The translations under genes and the position numbers were made by a program. The notes below the pieces were generated by a model. The model was not told the origin of the DNA. It saw only the letters and a program-made list of their open reading frames with translations, and made no database searches. A stretch of 62,378 nucleotides of DNA from Paenibacillus chondroitinus NBRC 15376 (GTDB taxonomy: Bacteria; Bacillota; Bacilli; Paenibacillales; NBRC-103111): positions 1-62,378 of the forward strand of contig NZ_BILW01000038.1 of assembly GCF_004000765.1 (NCBI RefSeq), read 5' to 3'. This document shows positions 52,245 through 61,404 of the stretch, one piece after another (the stretch's first letter is position 1; each line of letters opens with the position of its first letter).

Positions 52245-52378
52245 CCCCTAGATTTTGAAGCGTTCGTTAGATAGCTGGAGGAAGTTCGCTGTGATGTCTG
52301 GTGATTTTAGGCCGATGGTTACATGGTATGATGCGAATTAGAAAACATGATCAGAAAATATAAAGTTTTATTATGATA

Positions 52379-53140
52379 TCAAATTTTGAGGGGCTTCTTT
52401 TTGGGGCTGCGGGGGATTGTTTTGGTTGATTTAACAGGTTTATGGTTATAGAAGTCCATAGCTGGAGGGGGAAACGGCATAGGTGTTTCCGGTACGGCGG
52501 ATTCCACAACTATGGTCGGGGCAGGCTGTCTTAACGCTTCGGCCCACTGAGGTTCACGGTATTGCTGATTGCACATCCATAGCCATTCGTCGGCAGAGAG
52601 TTCTTTTTTGACAACAACGAATTGATACATAATCTCACTCACGACATTCGGCTGAAGCTGGAGCAATAAGTCCAATTCATCCTGATCATACAGCGGGGGG
52701 CTAAAGGGAGATTCATAGAAAAACTCCATCTTCAGCAGCCGGAAATCAAATGGCACAGAGCTGCCTGTATAGCTGGGGACATTGGGGCTGAGGGGACTGC
52801 CTGGGGGCTGCTGGAATTGATTGGTGAAATAACGGGGCGTATATTCATCAAATTTTTGCTTAAGATGGGGATTGGACATATGGCGAAAATGATGGGCGTA
52901 CGGAGATAAGATACAGACGATCGCTTTGTGGACACAAATCCGGTACAGCTCGGACATAACAGCCAGGAGATCGTTTACATAAGGAAGACTGCGGCTGGCC
53001 ATGACAAATTCAACGGAATGATCGGGCAGCGGAATTCCGTCATTGATATCGCAAACCATGTCCACTTCCGGGCCGCCAACACGATCAATTCCAAAAAAAT
53101 GCCTATGTTTATGCTCGCCGCATCCCAGATCAACTTTCAT
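52379..53140 (-). CDS. SAM-dependent methyltransferase-like protein
   Basis: A 253-residue protein. MKVDLGCGEHKHRHFFGIDR is a class I methyltransferase motif I, with motif II acidic residue near VDMVCDIND and a downstream DHSVEFVMASRSLPYV like the DVV..NRCLHH region. The middle region (YTPRYFTNQFQQPPGSPL) and the Pro-rich basic C-terminus (PRSPKKKP) are unusual. ATG 53140 follows AGGAGAGG; a TTG at 53158 is also open. The substrate is unknown. It lies 134 bp upstream of the DUF11 gene on the same strand and might be co-transcribed with it. Confidence 0.75.
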   Translation of the reverse strand: MKVDLGCGEHKHRHFFGIDRVGGPEVDMVCDINDGIPLPDHSVEFVMASRSLPYVNDLLAVMSELYRICVHKAIVCILSPYAHHFRHMSNPHLKQKFDEYTPRYFTNQFQQPPGSPLSPNVPSYTGSSVPFDFRLLKMEFFYESPFSPPLYDQDELDLLLQLQPNVVSEIMYQFVVVKKELSADEWLWMCNQQYREPQWAEALRQPAPTIVVESAVPETPMPFPPPAMDFYNHKPVKSTKTIPRSPKKKPLKI

Positions 53141-53240
53141 GTAGGCCTCTCCTCTCAAATGAGCATTCCTGTGACCCTATAGTGTATGGCCAAGTTTCAC
53201 ACAAGAAACTGCTGCTGCCTAAAGCTTTCAAAAAGTAAAC

Positions 53241-53292
53241 GAAAAACCAAAACACCGAACCCTACGAAGTAGGTGAACGGCGTTTTGGTGTT
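53241..53292 (-). terminator. terminator of the sugar importer operon
   Basis: On the minus strand AACACC.. pairs with ..GGTGTT around an inner ACCTAC/GTAGGG stem, followed by TTTGGTTTTTC. It ends the permease gene. Confidence 0.7.
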
Positions 53293-53298
53293 GTAATT

Positions 53299-54174
53299 TT
53301 AACCTTTGACAGCGCCAATCATGACGCCTTTGACGAAATACTTTTGCACGAATGGATACAGAATAAGAATGGGCACGGAAGCTACCATGATCGTTGCATA
53401 TTTGATCGTTTCCCCAATTTGAAATTGATCGGCCGCATTGGCTCCGGTTGACATGGAGTCGGTGTTATTCGAAATTAGAATTTCCCTTAACGTGAGCTGA
53501 AGCGGATACAGGTCTCGATCCTTCAGGAAGATGGAGGCATAGAACCAACCATTCCATTTCTCAACAGCATAATAGAGAATCATAACAGCAATAACCGGCA
53601 TGGAGAGCGGGATAATAATGCGGAATAAAATGACGAAGTGATTGGCCCCGTCCATTTTCGCAGATTCCTCAAGGCTTTCAGGTACGGCCATGAAGGCTGT
53701 ACGCATGATGATCAAATTGAAAGTGTTAACGGCAAAAGGTAGAATCGTCGCCCATAAGGAGTCGATTAAGCCCACGCCTTTGACCACCAAGTAGAGCGGA
53801 ATGAGACCGCCGCTGAAAAACATCGTAACGACAACGATGAAGATAAACACATTGTTCCACATCACATTTTTACGCGAAAGCACATAAGCCCCTAAGGATG
53901 TAACGATGAGGTTGGTAATGACCCCGAATACGAGGATAAAAAGTGTGTTTTGGTAACCTTTGAGAATCGCAGGGTTTTTAAATACGCTTTTGTAAGCTTC
54001 AATGCTGAAACCTAAAGGCTTGAACAAAAACCCTTTGTGGGTAATCAACTGCCCTGCATCACTGATGGAAGCGAAGGTGACGTAGAGAAGTGGATACAAC
54101 GTAATGACAACGAGTACAAGCAATACAATGTGGTTGACCGTAGTAAATACTTTGTCTGAGTAGCTGGTTTTCAC
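53299..54174 (-). CDS. sugar ABC transporter permease (LplC/MalG-like)
   Basis: A 291-residue permease with six helices. The EAA loop is EESAKMDGANHFVILFRIII (about residues 185-204). Residues 1-20 and YPLLYVTFASISDAGQL are typical of the LplC/YtcP branch that works with large lipoprotein binding proteins. It closes the operon binding protein - LplB-type - LplC-type. Those systems take up oligosaccharides, often plant or mucin glycans; the substrate here is not evident. The start follows CGGAAGGAGGGAC (plus-strand complement 54178 on). Confidence 0.92.
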   Translation of the reverse strand: MKTSYSDKVFTTVNHIVLLVLVVITLYPLLYVTFASISDAGQLITHKGFLFKPLGFSIEAYKSVFKNPAILKGYQNTLFILVFGVITNLIVTSLGAYVLSRKNVMWNNVFIFIVVVTMFFSGGLIPLYLVVKGVGLIDSLWATILPFAVNTFNLIIMRTAFMAVPESLEESAKMDGANHFVILFRIIIPLSMPVIAVMILYYAVEKWNGWFYASIFLKDRDLYPLQLTLREILISNNTDSMSTGANAADQFQIGETIKYATIMVASVPILILYPFVQKYFVKGVMIGAVKG

Positions 54175-54190
54175 TTCAGTCCCTCCTTCC

Positions 54191-55120
54191 TCACCATAAG
54201 CTGCTTTGACTTACTTTTTTACTGATTTTATTTGCTGCAATGAGTAAAGCCAGATTGATGACGGAATTGAACAAACCGACCGCGGAGCTGTAGCTCCAGC
54301 CGAATTCAATTAATCCTTTTCGATAAACGAAGGAGGAAATGACATCAGCCGTATCGTACGTGCTGGGGTTATACAGCAAAATAATTTTCTCGAAACCAAC
54401 GTTTAGTAGATTCCCCATGCGCAGAATGAACATGATCGCGATGGTCGGTAGAATACCCGGAAGGGTGATATGCCAGATCTGCTTGATTTTGTTGGCCCCG
54501 TCCATTTTTGCCGCTTCATATTGTTCCTGATCAATGCCCATGAGAGCCGCTAAATAAATGATAGACTCCCATCCGATCTTCTGCCAAATTTCCGATAAAA
54601 TATAGATCGTCCGAAACATTTCAGGCTTCTGCAGCATCGCCGTATCACTGGCGCCAAAGTGAGTCAGAAAGTTATTAATTAACCCGCCATTATTCGTAAA
54701 ATCTTTGATCATCCCGGCGATAACGATGAGGGAGATGAAATAAGGCATGTACGTAACGGTTTGTACGAAACGCTGAAACCTTTTATTCGTCAACTCATTG
54801 ATCAGAATCGCCAAAATAATAGGTGCAGGAAACTCAAAACATAGAGAGTAAAGCGAGATAATCACCGTGTTTTTGAGAATTCGCCAGAAATAATAGGAAC
54901 TGAAGAAATCATTGAAGTGCTGGAAGCCGACCCATGAGCTGCCCAAAATACCTTTAATCGGGGTGTACTCCTTAAAAGCGATCAGAGCTCCATACATCGG
55001 CGCATAATGGAAGACAATGTAGTAGGCCAGCACGGGAACCATCATCAGGTACAAATATTTGTTGAGCAAAAAATCACGCTTGAAACGTACTTGGAACGTT
55101 GCTTGTCCTGCTTTGCGCAT
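54191..55120 (-). CDS. sugar ABC transporter permease (LplB-like)
   Basis: A 309-residue permease with six helices; EAA loop YEAAKMDGANKIKQIWHITL (about residues 213-232). The N-terminus (FKRDFLLNKYLYLMMVPVLA) and FKEYTPIKGILGSSWVGFQHF, in two parts, are standard for LplB. It is 16 bases upstream of the LplC-like gene in the transcript and 70 bases after the binding-protein gene, with a stable hairpin in that gap. Together the two permeases form the heterodimeric pore. Confidence 0.93.
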   Translation of the reverse strand: MRKAGQATFQVRFKRDFLLNKYLYLMMVPVLAYYIVFHYAPMYGALIAFKEYTPIKGILGSSWVGFQHFNDFFSSYYFWRILKNTVIISLYSLCFEFPAPIILAILINELTNKRFQRFVQTVTYMPYFISLIVIAGMIKDFTNNGGLINNFLTHFGASDTAMLQKPEMFRTIYILSEIWQKIGWESIIYLAALMGIDQEQYEAAKMDGANKIKQIWHITLPGILPTIAIMFILRMGNLLNVGFEKIILLYNPSTYDTADVISSFVYRKGLIEFGWSYSSAVGLFNSVINLALLIAANKISKKVSQSSLW

Positions 55121-55157
55121 GAAATCTCTCCTTTCGCCGCGAAGTTCTAGTAAAGCA

Positions 55158-55177
55158 GGGAGGGCGATTGCCCTCCC
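55158..55177 (-). promoter_or_regulatory. intercistronic hairpin between binding protein and permease genes
   Basis: GGGAGGGC/GCCCTCCC, perfect 8-bp stem with a 4-nt loop and no T-run. It probably stabilises the upstream binding-protein mRNA or lowers permease expression. Confidence 0.6.
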
Positions 55178-55190
55178 CCTGGCCTGTTAT

Positions 55191-56843
55191 CTATCTTTTG
55201 TTGAAACGATCCAAGGATGCTTTCTTGATTTCAAGCGCACGGCTCAGTTTAACAGACTTGAATTTCTCTTGGTATTTGTCAAAGGAATCTACAGGCTCAG
55301 TGCCCAGAATGATTTTAAGCGTCATTTCATCAACTAATGTGTTGACGTCAGTCATGATTTTGGCCAACTCTGTACTTTCTTCCGGTGTAGCCGTGACTGG
55401 CGGCAGTTTGTGTTTATCTACGTCTGTTTTTTGCCAAGTTGTAACGGCATCACGTTGCGTTTGCAATGCCAAATATTGCTCAATGTAACGTTTATCTTGA
55501 ACGAATGGACCATTGTAGTTACCGCGTACATACAAGGACAGAGCCTGTGCCGGTGCTAATTTATCCGGATTTTTCATGAGCAGGTCCGTATATTTCGGGT
55601 ATCCGTTTTCCATTTTGTAGGAAACGCCTTCGGTGCCGAAGTTGAAGTAATTATGACCTTCTTCGGAGTAACCATAGTCAAGAAGCTTAGCGGCCGTCTC
55701 AATATTTTTGGAAGAAGCTGTGATCGCAACCATGCCGCCTGGCGAGAAGGATGGATCTTTCTGGCCGTACATCGCGATATCGCCTTTTTTGAGTACCGGA
55801 TATGGCGCTGCAACGAGCACGCCTTTCGGATCTTTCGCCGTAATCAGCGGCTGCCATTTACCGATACCGCCGCCTGCATTATTGACGGTAACGCCAGTTG
55901 CGCCGGAAGCCATATTCGCATCCAAAGCTTTGCCGTCCGCTGTTGCGAAGTTTTTATCGATCAAACCTTCTTCATACCATTTGTGCATGGTTGCCAAGAA
56001 GTCTTTGTAGCCTTTTTCAGCCGGACCAAATTTAATCGTGCCATTGTCGATATAGAAATCACGCGTCACGCCATAAGCACCTGCGAAAGCACCGTTTCCT
56101 AACTCATTGAACGGTCTAGGCACACTGACAACGGAGAAGGCGGCTGTAGCGCCTTTTTTCTCTTTGAAGGCTTTCAATGTCGTATACCAATCGTCAATCG
56201 TCTCTGGAATTGGCAGACCTAGCTCATCGAGCCAGTCTTTGCGGATAATCGGACCTTGATAGACACGCAAGTAATCATCGCCGCGAATGAACGGGAAGGA
56301 ATAGTAGCTGCCGTTATCGGTTTTTACTTGTTTGTCGATCTCAGGATGTTCTTTGAGATATTTCTTCAAGTTAGGTGCAAATTTATCAATCGTATCATTC
56401 AATTTCAAAATGTAGCCGTCTTTGATCGCTTTTTCAGGACCGCCAGGGAACGCCCCTTGCCAGTCAAACTCGATCATATCTGGAAGATCGCCTGATGCTA
56501 ACAAAACGTTCAATGCTTGCGAAGCTTGGTTGGTAGGAGGTGCAAGGAACTTCAATGGAACACCGGTCTTTTTCTGCCATTCCTGGAAGAAAGGAATGTC
56601 GGCGTGAGCCGCTTTAACCCCTGTCACGTTGCCGGGCAGTTCGCCCCAATACGTTAGGGTCTTATCTGTTTTGAGCGGGTACGAAGCAGGGGCGGCAGCC
56701 GCTGGAGCTGTTGTTCCTCCGGCAGTCGCTTTCGGACTAGCGTCTGTACTCGGCGTGTTCGATGAGGAACAAGCGACAGTCAGGCTTCCCATTAACGTTG
56801 TTGCCACAAGCACGGTGAACATTTTTTTTCTGTTTTTTTGCAT
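55191..56843 (-). CDS. extracellular solute-binding lipoprotein (LplA-like)
   Basis: A 550-residue binding protein of the large LplA/YtcQ type. Signal peptide with lipobox LTVACSSS (Cys at residue 25) is followed by a Thr/Ala-rich spacer. The mature domain begins at LTYWGELPGN and contains WQGAFPGGPEKAIKDGYIL (ligand-cleft strand). Residues ~400-440 (YGYSEEGHNYFNFGTEGVSY) match the C-terminal lobe hinge. It captures oligosaccharides outside the membrane. A cre-like sequence lies 110 bp upstream, and a YesS-type regulator gene precedes the operon. Confidence 0.92.
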   Translation of the reverse strand: MQKNRKKMFTVLVATTLMGSLTVACSSSNTPSTDASPKATAGGTTAPAAAAPASYPLKTDKTLTYWGELPGNVTGVKAAHADIPFFQEWQKKTGVPLKFLAPPTNQASQALNVLLASGDLPDMIEFDWQGAFPGGPEKAIKDGYILKLNDTIDKFAPNLKKYLKEHPEIDKQVKTDNGSYYSFPFIRGDDYLRVYQGPIIRKDWLDELGLPIPETIDDWYTTLKAFKEKKGATAAFSVVSVPRPFNELGNGAFAGAYGVTRDFYIDNGTIKFGPAEKGYKDFLATMHKWYEEGLIDKNFATADGKALDANMASGATGVTVNNAGGGIGKWQPLITAKDPKGVLVAAPYPVLKKGDIAMYGQKDPSFSPGGMVAITASSKNIETAAKLLDYGYSEEGHNYFNFGTEGVSYKMENGYPKYTDLLMKNPDKLAPAQALSLYVRGNYNGPFVQDKRYIEQYLALQTQRDAVTTWQKTDVDKHKLPPVTATPEESTELAKIMTDVNTLVDEMTLKIILGTEPVDSFDKYQEKFKSVKLSRALEIKKASLDRFNKR

Positions 56844-56953
56844 AGATTGACCTCCTAAGAGTAACTAAGTTTTTCGCCAGACAACCTGGCTTCGCAGACG
56901 CTACTTCATTTTGTACAAATGTACGAGGTGTTCTCTGTCACACCTTTACTATA

Positions 56954-56967
56954 TGATAACGCTTACA
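56954..56967 (+). promoter_or_regulatory. cre-like site upstream of the sugar importer
   Basis: TGATAACGCTTACA matches the CcpA site pattern TGWAANCGNTNWCA at 13 of 14 positions. It lies in the 260-bp gap upstream of the binding-protein gene (minus strand), so carbon catabolite repression is likely. Confidence 0.5.
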
Positions 56968-57066
56968 ATACAACCATCTGCAAATTGTCCAATTGCTTCT
57001 CGAATTGTTGTAGCATGCTCTACAAAATATCCAATCGGGTCTTCAAAATAGCCAAAATAGGCCTAT

Positions 57067-57096
57067 AAAAAGGAGCGGACAGCCCATTGGCTGCCC
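57067..57096 (-). terminator. terminator of the regulator gene
   Basis: GGGCAGCC.AT.GGGCTGTCC reads as a stem on the minus strand, with TTTTT five bases later. Confidence 0.55.
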
Positions 57097-57103
57097 AAAA
57101 TAT

Positions 57104-59473
57104 CTATTTTTCAATCAGTTCTTTGTATTTTCCGGGTGTAATGCCTTCGACTTTTTTGAATACACGGATAAAGGCATTAATATCGTTGAATCCCACTCCG
57201 TTCGCGGCATCGCCGACCGATTGTTCTTGGCGCTTCAGAAGCTGCTTGGATTTGTCGATCCTGACTTTATTGATGCGATCCAGGAGGCCTTCTCCCACAT
57301 AATCTTTGAAAAGCTTTGACAAGTAAGTGGCTTTGCGGTCGAAATGATTGCCGATCATGGTCACATTCAAGTTGGCATCGGAGTAATTATTTTCAATATA
57401 CACAGAAATCTCTTCGACCAGCTCCTGCAAGGCCTTTTGCCGCGTTTGCGAGATGGCTGCCTGTCGTTTGGCCGCTGTATATGTGCAGATTTGCTCTAGC
57501 ATTTCGTTCAAATATAGATTCATTTCCGGGACGGTTATGCTGTTTAAGAGCCGGTCGACCAGCTTGGGATTGCGGATGAAAAAGCTTTCTTGAATGTCTC
57601 CGGTTTCACTAATGCTCTTCATCATCGTTGTAACCAAGCCTAACATTAAGCATTTGGTTAAGGAGACGGAAATCCCGCGGATTTCAAAATTTTTGTTCAT
57701 AATCTCGGCAAGAATGCTCTTCGCTTCTTCCAATTCCCCTGATTTCACGGCGTACAGGAACTGTTGTTCAATTTGCGGCGGATAATAGTAGCCGGAAACC
57801 GGTTCACAGGCACGGTTAGCTTGCAAATCATCATAAGCGAGAATTTCATGTCCGCCCATAACCAGCTTGTAGGCCATAGAATCTAGCGCTTCTAAGAAAG
57901 CTTGAGGCACATTTGAAATTTTCTCATGTATGCTGCTGATCGATATCGTCAAATGAATGTTATAGGTGGTTGAGAGGAAAAGTTGGGTATCTTTGGCGAT
58001 GCGCAGCAGCTCCTCCTTGCCGTTAGCATCTTCTTCCGACGTTAAATTGACCAAGCAGGCAATCGAATCGTCAATCTCCGTGGCATAACCGCGATGCCGC
58101 TTGGATGTCAGCTCTTCCACAACATTCATAATAATGAAATGCAGCAGCTTCCACTTATCCTCATCGGACGTATGGGTAATTCGTTCGAAGAACGGCGCGC
58201 TCTGATCAACAACAAACAGCATAACGGCAAAGTCTTTACGATCCAGCTTCATATCAAAAGTCGTTAAAGCTTCGGCAATCGGCATGTGCCGGTCCAGCTT
58301 TCCTTTTAGTAACTTTTCGAGGAAATGGGAGCGGACCATGTGCCGCTGCTGTTCCATTTTGCTTTTGAAATCAGCCATCTCCAGCAAGGTGCTGTCGACC
58401 GCTTCCTGGATGAAGTGAAATTCGTTGTAGCGCTGGCCTGAGGCAAGGGTCATTTTTTTGGAAAATGCATGGACAAGACGCCGGACGGGATTATAATTGC
58501 GCCGTAAAAAGAAGAAAGTTAGAATGCCGCCGCCAAGCAGCGAAATCACCATGCTCATATACGTCAAATTGCGGATGTGAGCAGCCTTTTGCCAATAAAT
58601 CGTACTCGGCATGATGGACACATATTTTAATTTGGAAATAGGCGACTGAATGTTAAAAACCTCATATTTCTCATGATCAGAGCCGGAGAAATAGAAGTTT
58701 GGCGTGTTTATTAATTTGTCGTACGGGAAATCGCTGGGAAGCGCATGGGCCGAATTGGAAGCCAGAATCTGATTCTCATTATTCAATATAAAAACGTGGC
58801 CTTTATTGAAAATCTCCATATTTTGAATAGCGCCAAGAATGCGAGACTGATCGACCATGATGACGTTCGTAGCAAGCGGCTGATTGTGTTCCATCGGGTA
58901 GGTGCTGATATAGGCCACCGTTTTGCGCAGCATGTTATCGTCACCGATCCGGGTCATCGGAATAAACCCTTTGAAGTTGGGACGAGTCATAATTTCTTGC
59001 CAAGATGCAAATGAAAATTCATCGCTCATATGCAAGGTTTGATAGGCAAAAGCGCTTGGTCTGACCGTAGTTGGGAGAATAACGGATTGATCCTTATACA
59101 AATAGACATAGAAAGAGTCAATCAGTGGATAAGAGGTTTTGTACATCGACAGATTGCGTGCGATTTGAGAAATATCATAGCGATATTCTTTGGGAAAGGC
59201 TTCATATTTATTCGAGTAGAGCAGCTCCTGCATGTTCACATTCCAAGTGATCTCAAAATTGAGCTGTTCCATCGCTTTGAATTGGTTATCCATGACTTCG
59301 CGAACCTGCTTCAATAGGGAATCATTGGCTTGTTGAATTTCATCCTTCAACGTTTTATTGGATTCCACATACACAAGTAAACCGATGACGACAGGTAAAA
59401 GGAGAATAACGATATAGGAGATCATCCACGTTAAGACAATACTTTGTCCATTAAAGATGATTTTATTCTTCAT
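57104..59473 (-). CDS. YesS-type transcriptional regulator with extracellular sensor
   Basis: A 789-residue membrane-bound regulator. TM1 near residues 12-35; a long extracytoplasmic sensor (about 36-290, dCache-like); TM2 near 290-312 (MSMVISLLGGGILTFFFL); then a linker and a C-terminal AraC helix-turn-helix pair (about 690-785, VTMIGNHFDRKATYLSKLFKD and VGFNDINAFIRVFKK). This is the design of YesS and relatives, which sense sugars outside and switch on the adjacent LplABC-type importer. I start it at 59473 after GAGGAGATT; the frame is open to 59521. Likely activator of the operon at 53299-56843. Confidence 0.9.
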   Translation of the reverse strand: MKNKIIFNGQSIVLTWMISYIVILLLPVVIGLLVYVESNKTLKDEIQQANDSLLKQVREVMDNQFKAMEQLNFEITWNVNMQELLYSNKYEAFPKEYRYDISQIARNLSMYKTSYPLIDSFYVYLYKDQSVILPTTVRPSAFAYQTLHMSDEFSFASWQEIMTRPNFKGFIPMTRIGDDNMLRKTVAYISTYPMEHNQPLATNVIMVDQSRILGAIQNMEIFNKGHVFILNNENQILASNSAHALPSDFPYDKLINTPNFYFSGSDHEKYEVFNIQSPISKLKYVSIMPSTIYWQKAAHIRNLTYMSMVISLLGGGILTFFFLRRNYNPVRRLVHAFSKKMTLASGQRYNEFHFIQEAVDSTLLEMADFKSKMEQQRHMVRSHFLEKLLKGKLDRHMPIAEALTTFDMKLDRKDFAVMLFVVDQSAPFFERITHTSDEDKWKLLHFIIMNVVEELTSKRHRGYATEIDDSIACLVNLTSEEDANGKEELLRIAKDTQLFLSTTYNIHLTISISSIHEKISNVPQAFLEALDSMAYKLVMGGHEILAYDDLQANRACEPVSGYYYPPQIEQQFLYAVKSGELEEAKSILAEIMNKNFEIRGISVSLTKCLMLGLVTTMMKSISETGDIQESFFIRNPKLVDRLLNSITVPEMNLYLNEMLEQICTYTAAKRQAAISQTRQKALQELVEEISVYIENNYSDANLNVTMIGNHFDRKATYLSKLFKDYVGEGLLDRINKVRIDKSKQLLKRQEQSVGDAANGVGFNDINAFIRVFKKVEGITPGKYKELIEK

Positions 59474-59628
59474 ACTAGCAATCTCCTCACAATCAAAATC
59501 GGAATAGAAAAATGAGTTCAATGCGATTCTATGAATGCGCTCTCATTTCATTGTATTTCCTTTCCATCGTCGAAGTCAACGATAGAAAAGAACCAATTTT
59601 TATCCGTGATCTATGCGAAAATTTTCAT

Positions 59629-60894
59629 CTACTGAGTCTCTTCAACCGGTTTAAACCGATTTTTCCCGAAAAAGAAATAAAAGAAATAAGAGATCACCAC
59701 GTAAACGACGGCTGTAATACAGAAGGCATAAGCGTAGCCGTAATAGGCGCCATGGCGGAATACCAAGCCTGTACTAATCGGAGCCGCCAAGAACCAGCCT
59801 AAGTTGAAAACCGCTTCTCCGGAAGATGAGGCTAGTCCGCGCAGCGAGCGGTCAACGTAGCTCATTTTGACCGAGTTGTAAAAAGGGTTCGCCGCGTTCA
59901 TCAAGGCCTGCCGGAACAAATAACCGCCGGAGGATAAGTAGAAATTAGCGGAAAAAGCCGTCAGGAGGAGAAATGGGATGGAACAGAGCTGCAAATATAC
60001 AACGGACCTGACTTCCCCGAATCTCTTCACAATCATTGGACCAATCAGAAAGGCAATTGCCGTTGCTCCTTGTCCTAATGCTACAACAATGCCGATTGCA
60101 GACTTGGATGCTTCAAATCGATCTTCGAAATACACATTCAAGTACGGGACGATCATTCCCCCGCCGACCGCGGACAGCAAGCCGAGTACGCAGAAGATGC
60201 CGATGACTTGAAGAGAAGATTTGTGTGAGTGCCACGAACGCTTCCAATTGAGCGGTTCCCTCCGCGGCTGAATTTCCTGCTCGCTTTTTTCGAACAAAGC
60301 CACAGGGATGATGCCGAGCGCAGCGAACACAACACCAAGTAATAATGTGAAACGTAAACTTAAAATTTCCTCTAACCCGATGACAAATTGAAAAAAGTCA
60401 CATAACAGGCCACCGAGCGCGATACCTACAACATTCGCAATCATCACAAGCGCCATATTAAAACTGAACAAATGCACACGCTGCTGTGGTGTGGAATTGT
60501 TAGCCATAAAAGGCAGAATGGTCGCCGAAACAACGGCAAGTGCCATGCCTCCGAAGAAGGATGAAACGAGCATACCTGCTTCAACCTCGAATAAAGAGCG
60601 AACCGCCAATGCGACAATGGTGAAAACAAGACCAAACGTAATGACGCGCTTCGGTCCGAAACGATCATTCATAATACCTGCAGGAATAAGAATGATGGCT
60701 GCTGCCAGTGAAGTCATGCCCACGATGCTGCCGACAGTCGTTTGCTCATAGCCAAGACTTTTGACATACAGGTTATAAACGAGTCCGAACATACCCAAAC
60801 CTAAGTTCCAAACAAAATTGAAGCAAAAGAACAGCAAAATATTTCGGCTGTATCCCTGAAACTGAGACTTCCATTCTTGTAGCAAATTCGTCAT
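59629..60894 (-). CDS. major facilitator superfamily transporter
   Basis: A 421-residue transporter with twelve helices in two halves, split by a basic loop (FEKSEQEIQPRREPLNWKRSW). GIMNDRFGPKRVITFG, between helices 2 and 3, is the MFS motif A equivalent. A second version lies at VKRFGEVRSVVYL after helix 8. Close relatives in Paenibacillus are unassigned sugar or drug exporters. It is upstream of the YesS-type regulator on the same strand, with a 155-bp gap, so it may be linked to the same sugar programme or be independent. AGGAA precedes the ATG. Confidence 0.88.
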   Translation of the reverse strand: MTNLLQEWKSQFQGYSRNILLFFCFNFVWNLGLGMFGLVYNLYVKSLGYEQTTVGSIVGMTSLAAAIILIPAGIMNDRFGPKRVITFGLVFTIVALAVRSLFEVEAGMLVSSFFGGMALAVVSATILPFMANNSTPQQRVHLFSFNMALVMIANVVGIALGGLLCDFFQFVIGLEEILSLRFTLLLGVVFAALGIIPVALFEKSEQEIQPRREPLNWKRSWHSHKSSLQVIGIFCVLGLLSAVGGGMIVPYLNVYFEDRFEASKSAIGIVVALGQGATAIAFLIGPMIVKRFGEVRSVVYLQLCSIPFLLLTAFSANFYLSSGGYLFRQALMNAANPFYNSVKMSYVDRSLRGLASSSGEAVFNLGWFLAAPISTGLVFRHGAYYGYAYAFCITAVVYVVISYFFYFFFGKNRFKPVEETQ

Positions 60895-61001
60895 GCGAGA
60901 TTCCTGCTTTCATTGTGTGTCTAATTTGTAGCCGCTTTTCCCATTCTACCATCGGTAAATAATTTTGAACACGGGAAAGACTTGATATTAAATGGGATCT
61001 G

Positions 61002-61007
61002 TATAAT
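61002..61007 (+). promoter_or_regulatory. -10 element for the cold-inducible-like gene
   Basis: TATAAT (61002-61007), 33 bases before the ATG; a GACTTG at 60979-60984 with a 17-bp spacer is the best -35 candidate. Confidence 0.4.
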
Positions 61008-61040
61008 AATAAGTAGTCTAATCTACGAAACAGGGAGAAC

Positions 61041-61283
61041 ATGCTGAAAATGTCTACATCAACGAGTACCGTTACGGAAGAACAGAAACCAGAAGTCGAA
61101 CAGATTGAAATTTGGAAATGTAAAGAGGCAGATTGTAAAGCATGGGTTCGCAAAGAATTCGTTACGGAAGCATTACCAAGCTGCCCGCTCTGCAAAAATC
61201 CGATGATCCGCAGCTATAAGCACGTGCCTGTAACTGCAAAAAAAGGAAACAAAAAATTCCTGGTAGGGAAAAAACGTTTCTAA
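61041..61283 (+). CDS. ydjO: YdjO-like cold-inducible protein
   Basis: An 80-residue protein. After a disordered N-terminus (residues 1-25) it has IWKCKEADCKAWVRKEF and CPLCKNPMIRSYKHVP, a two-CxxC-like zinc ribbon pattern (Cys-x4-Cys ... Cys-x2-Cys) with WVR, as in YdjO of Bacillus, which is reported as cold-inducible. Its molecular role is not known. The start follows CAGGGAGAAC; a second ATG three codons on is also possible. It is followed by a strong terminator. Confidence 0.82.
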   Translation: MLKMSTSTSTVTEEQKPEVEQIEIWKCKEADCKAWVRKEFVTEALPSCPLCKNPMIRSYKHVPVTAKKGNKKFLVGKKRF

Positions 61284-61297
61284 AACACGAATATTCT

Positions 61298-61351
61298 AAG
61301 ACCAAAGCATCTTCGACAACGCTCTTAGAGTGATGCTTTCGGTCTTTTTTT
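61298..61351 (+). terminator. terminator after the YdjO-like gene
   Basis: AAGACC..AGCATC pairs with GATGCT..GGTCTT around a ~20-nt loop, then seven T. Confidence 0.85.
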
Positions 61352-61404
61352 CTTGCAAGAATAACGGTGAACAAGCATACGATGGTTAGTGAGGGGGAAT
61401 GCGG

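Noticed and set aside
45646..52251. Many open frames on the plus strand across the DUF11 gene
   Set aside because: They mirror the repeat structure of the minus-strand gene, lack ribosome binding sites and show no recognisable domain.
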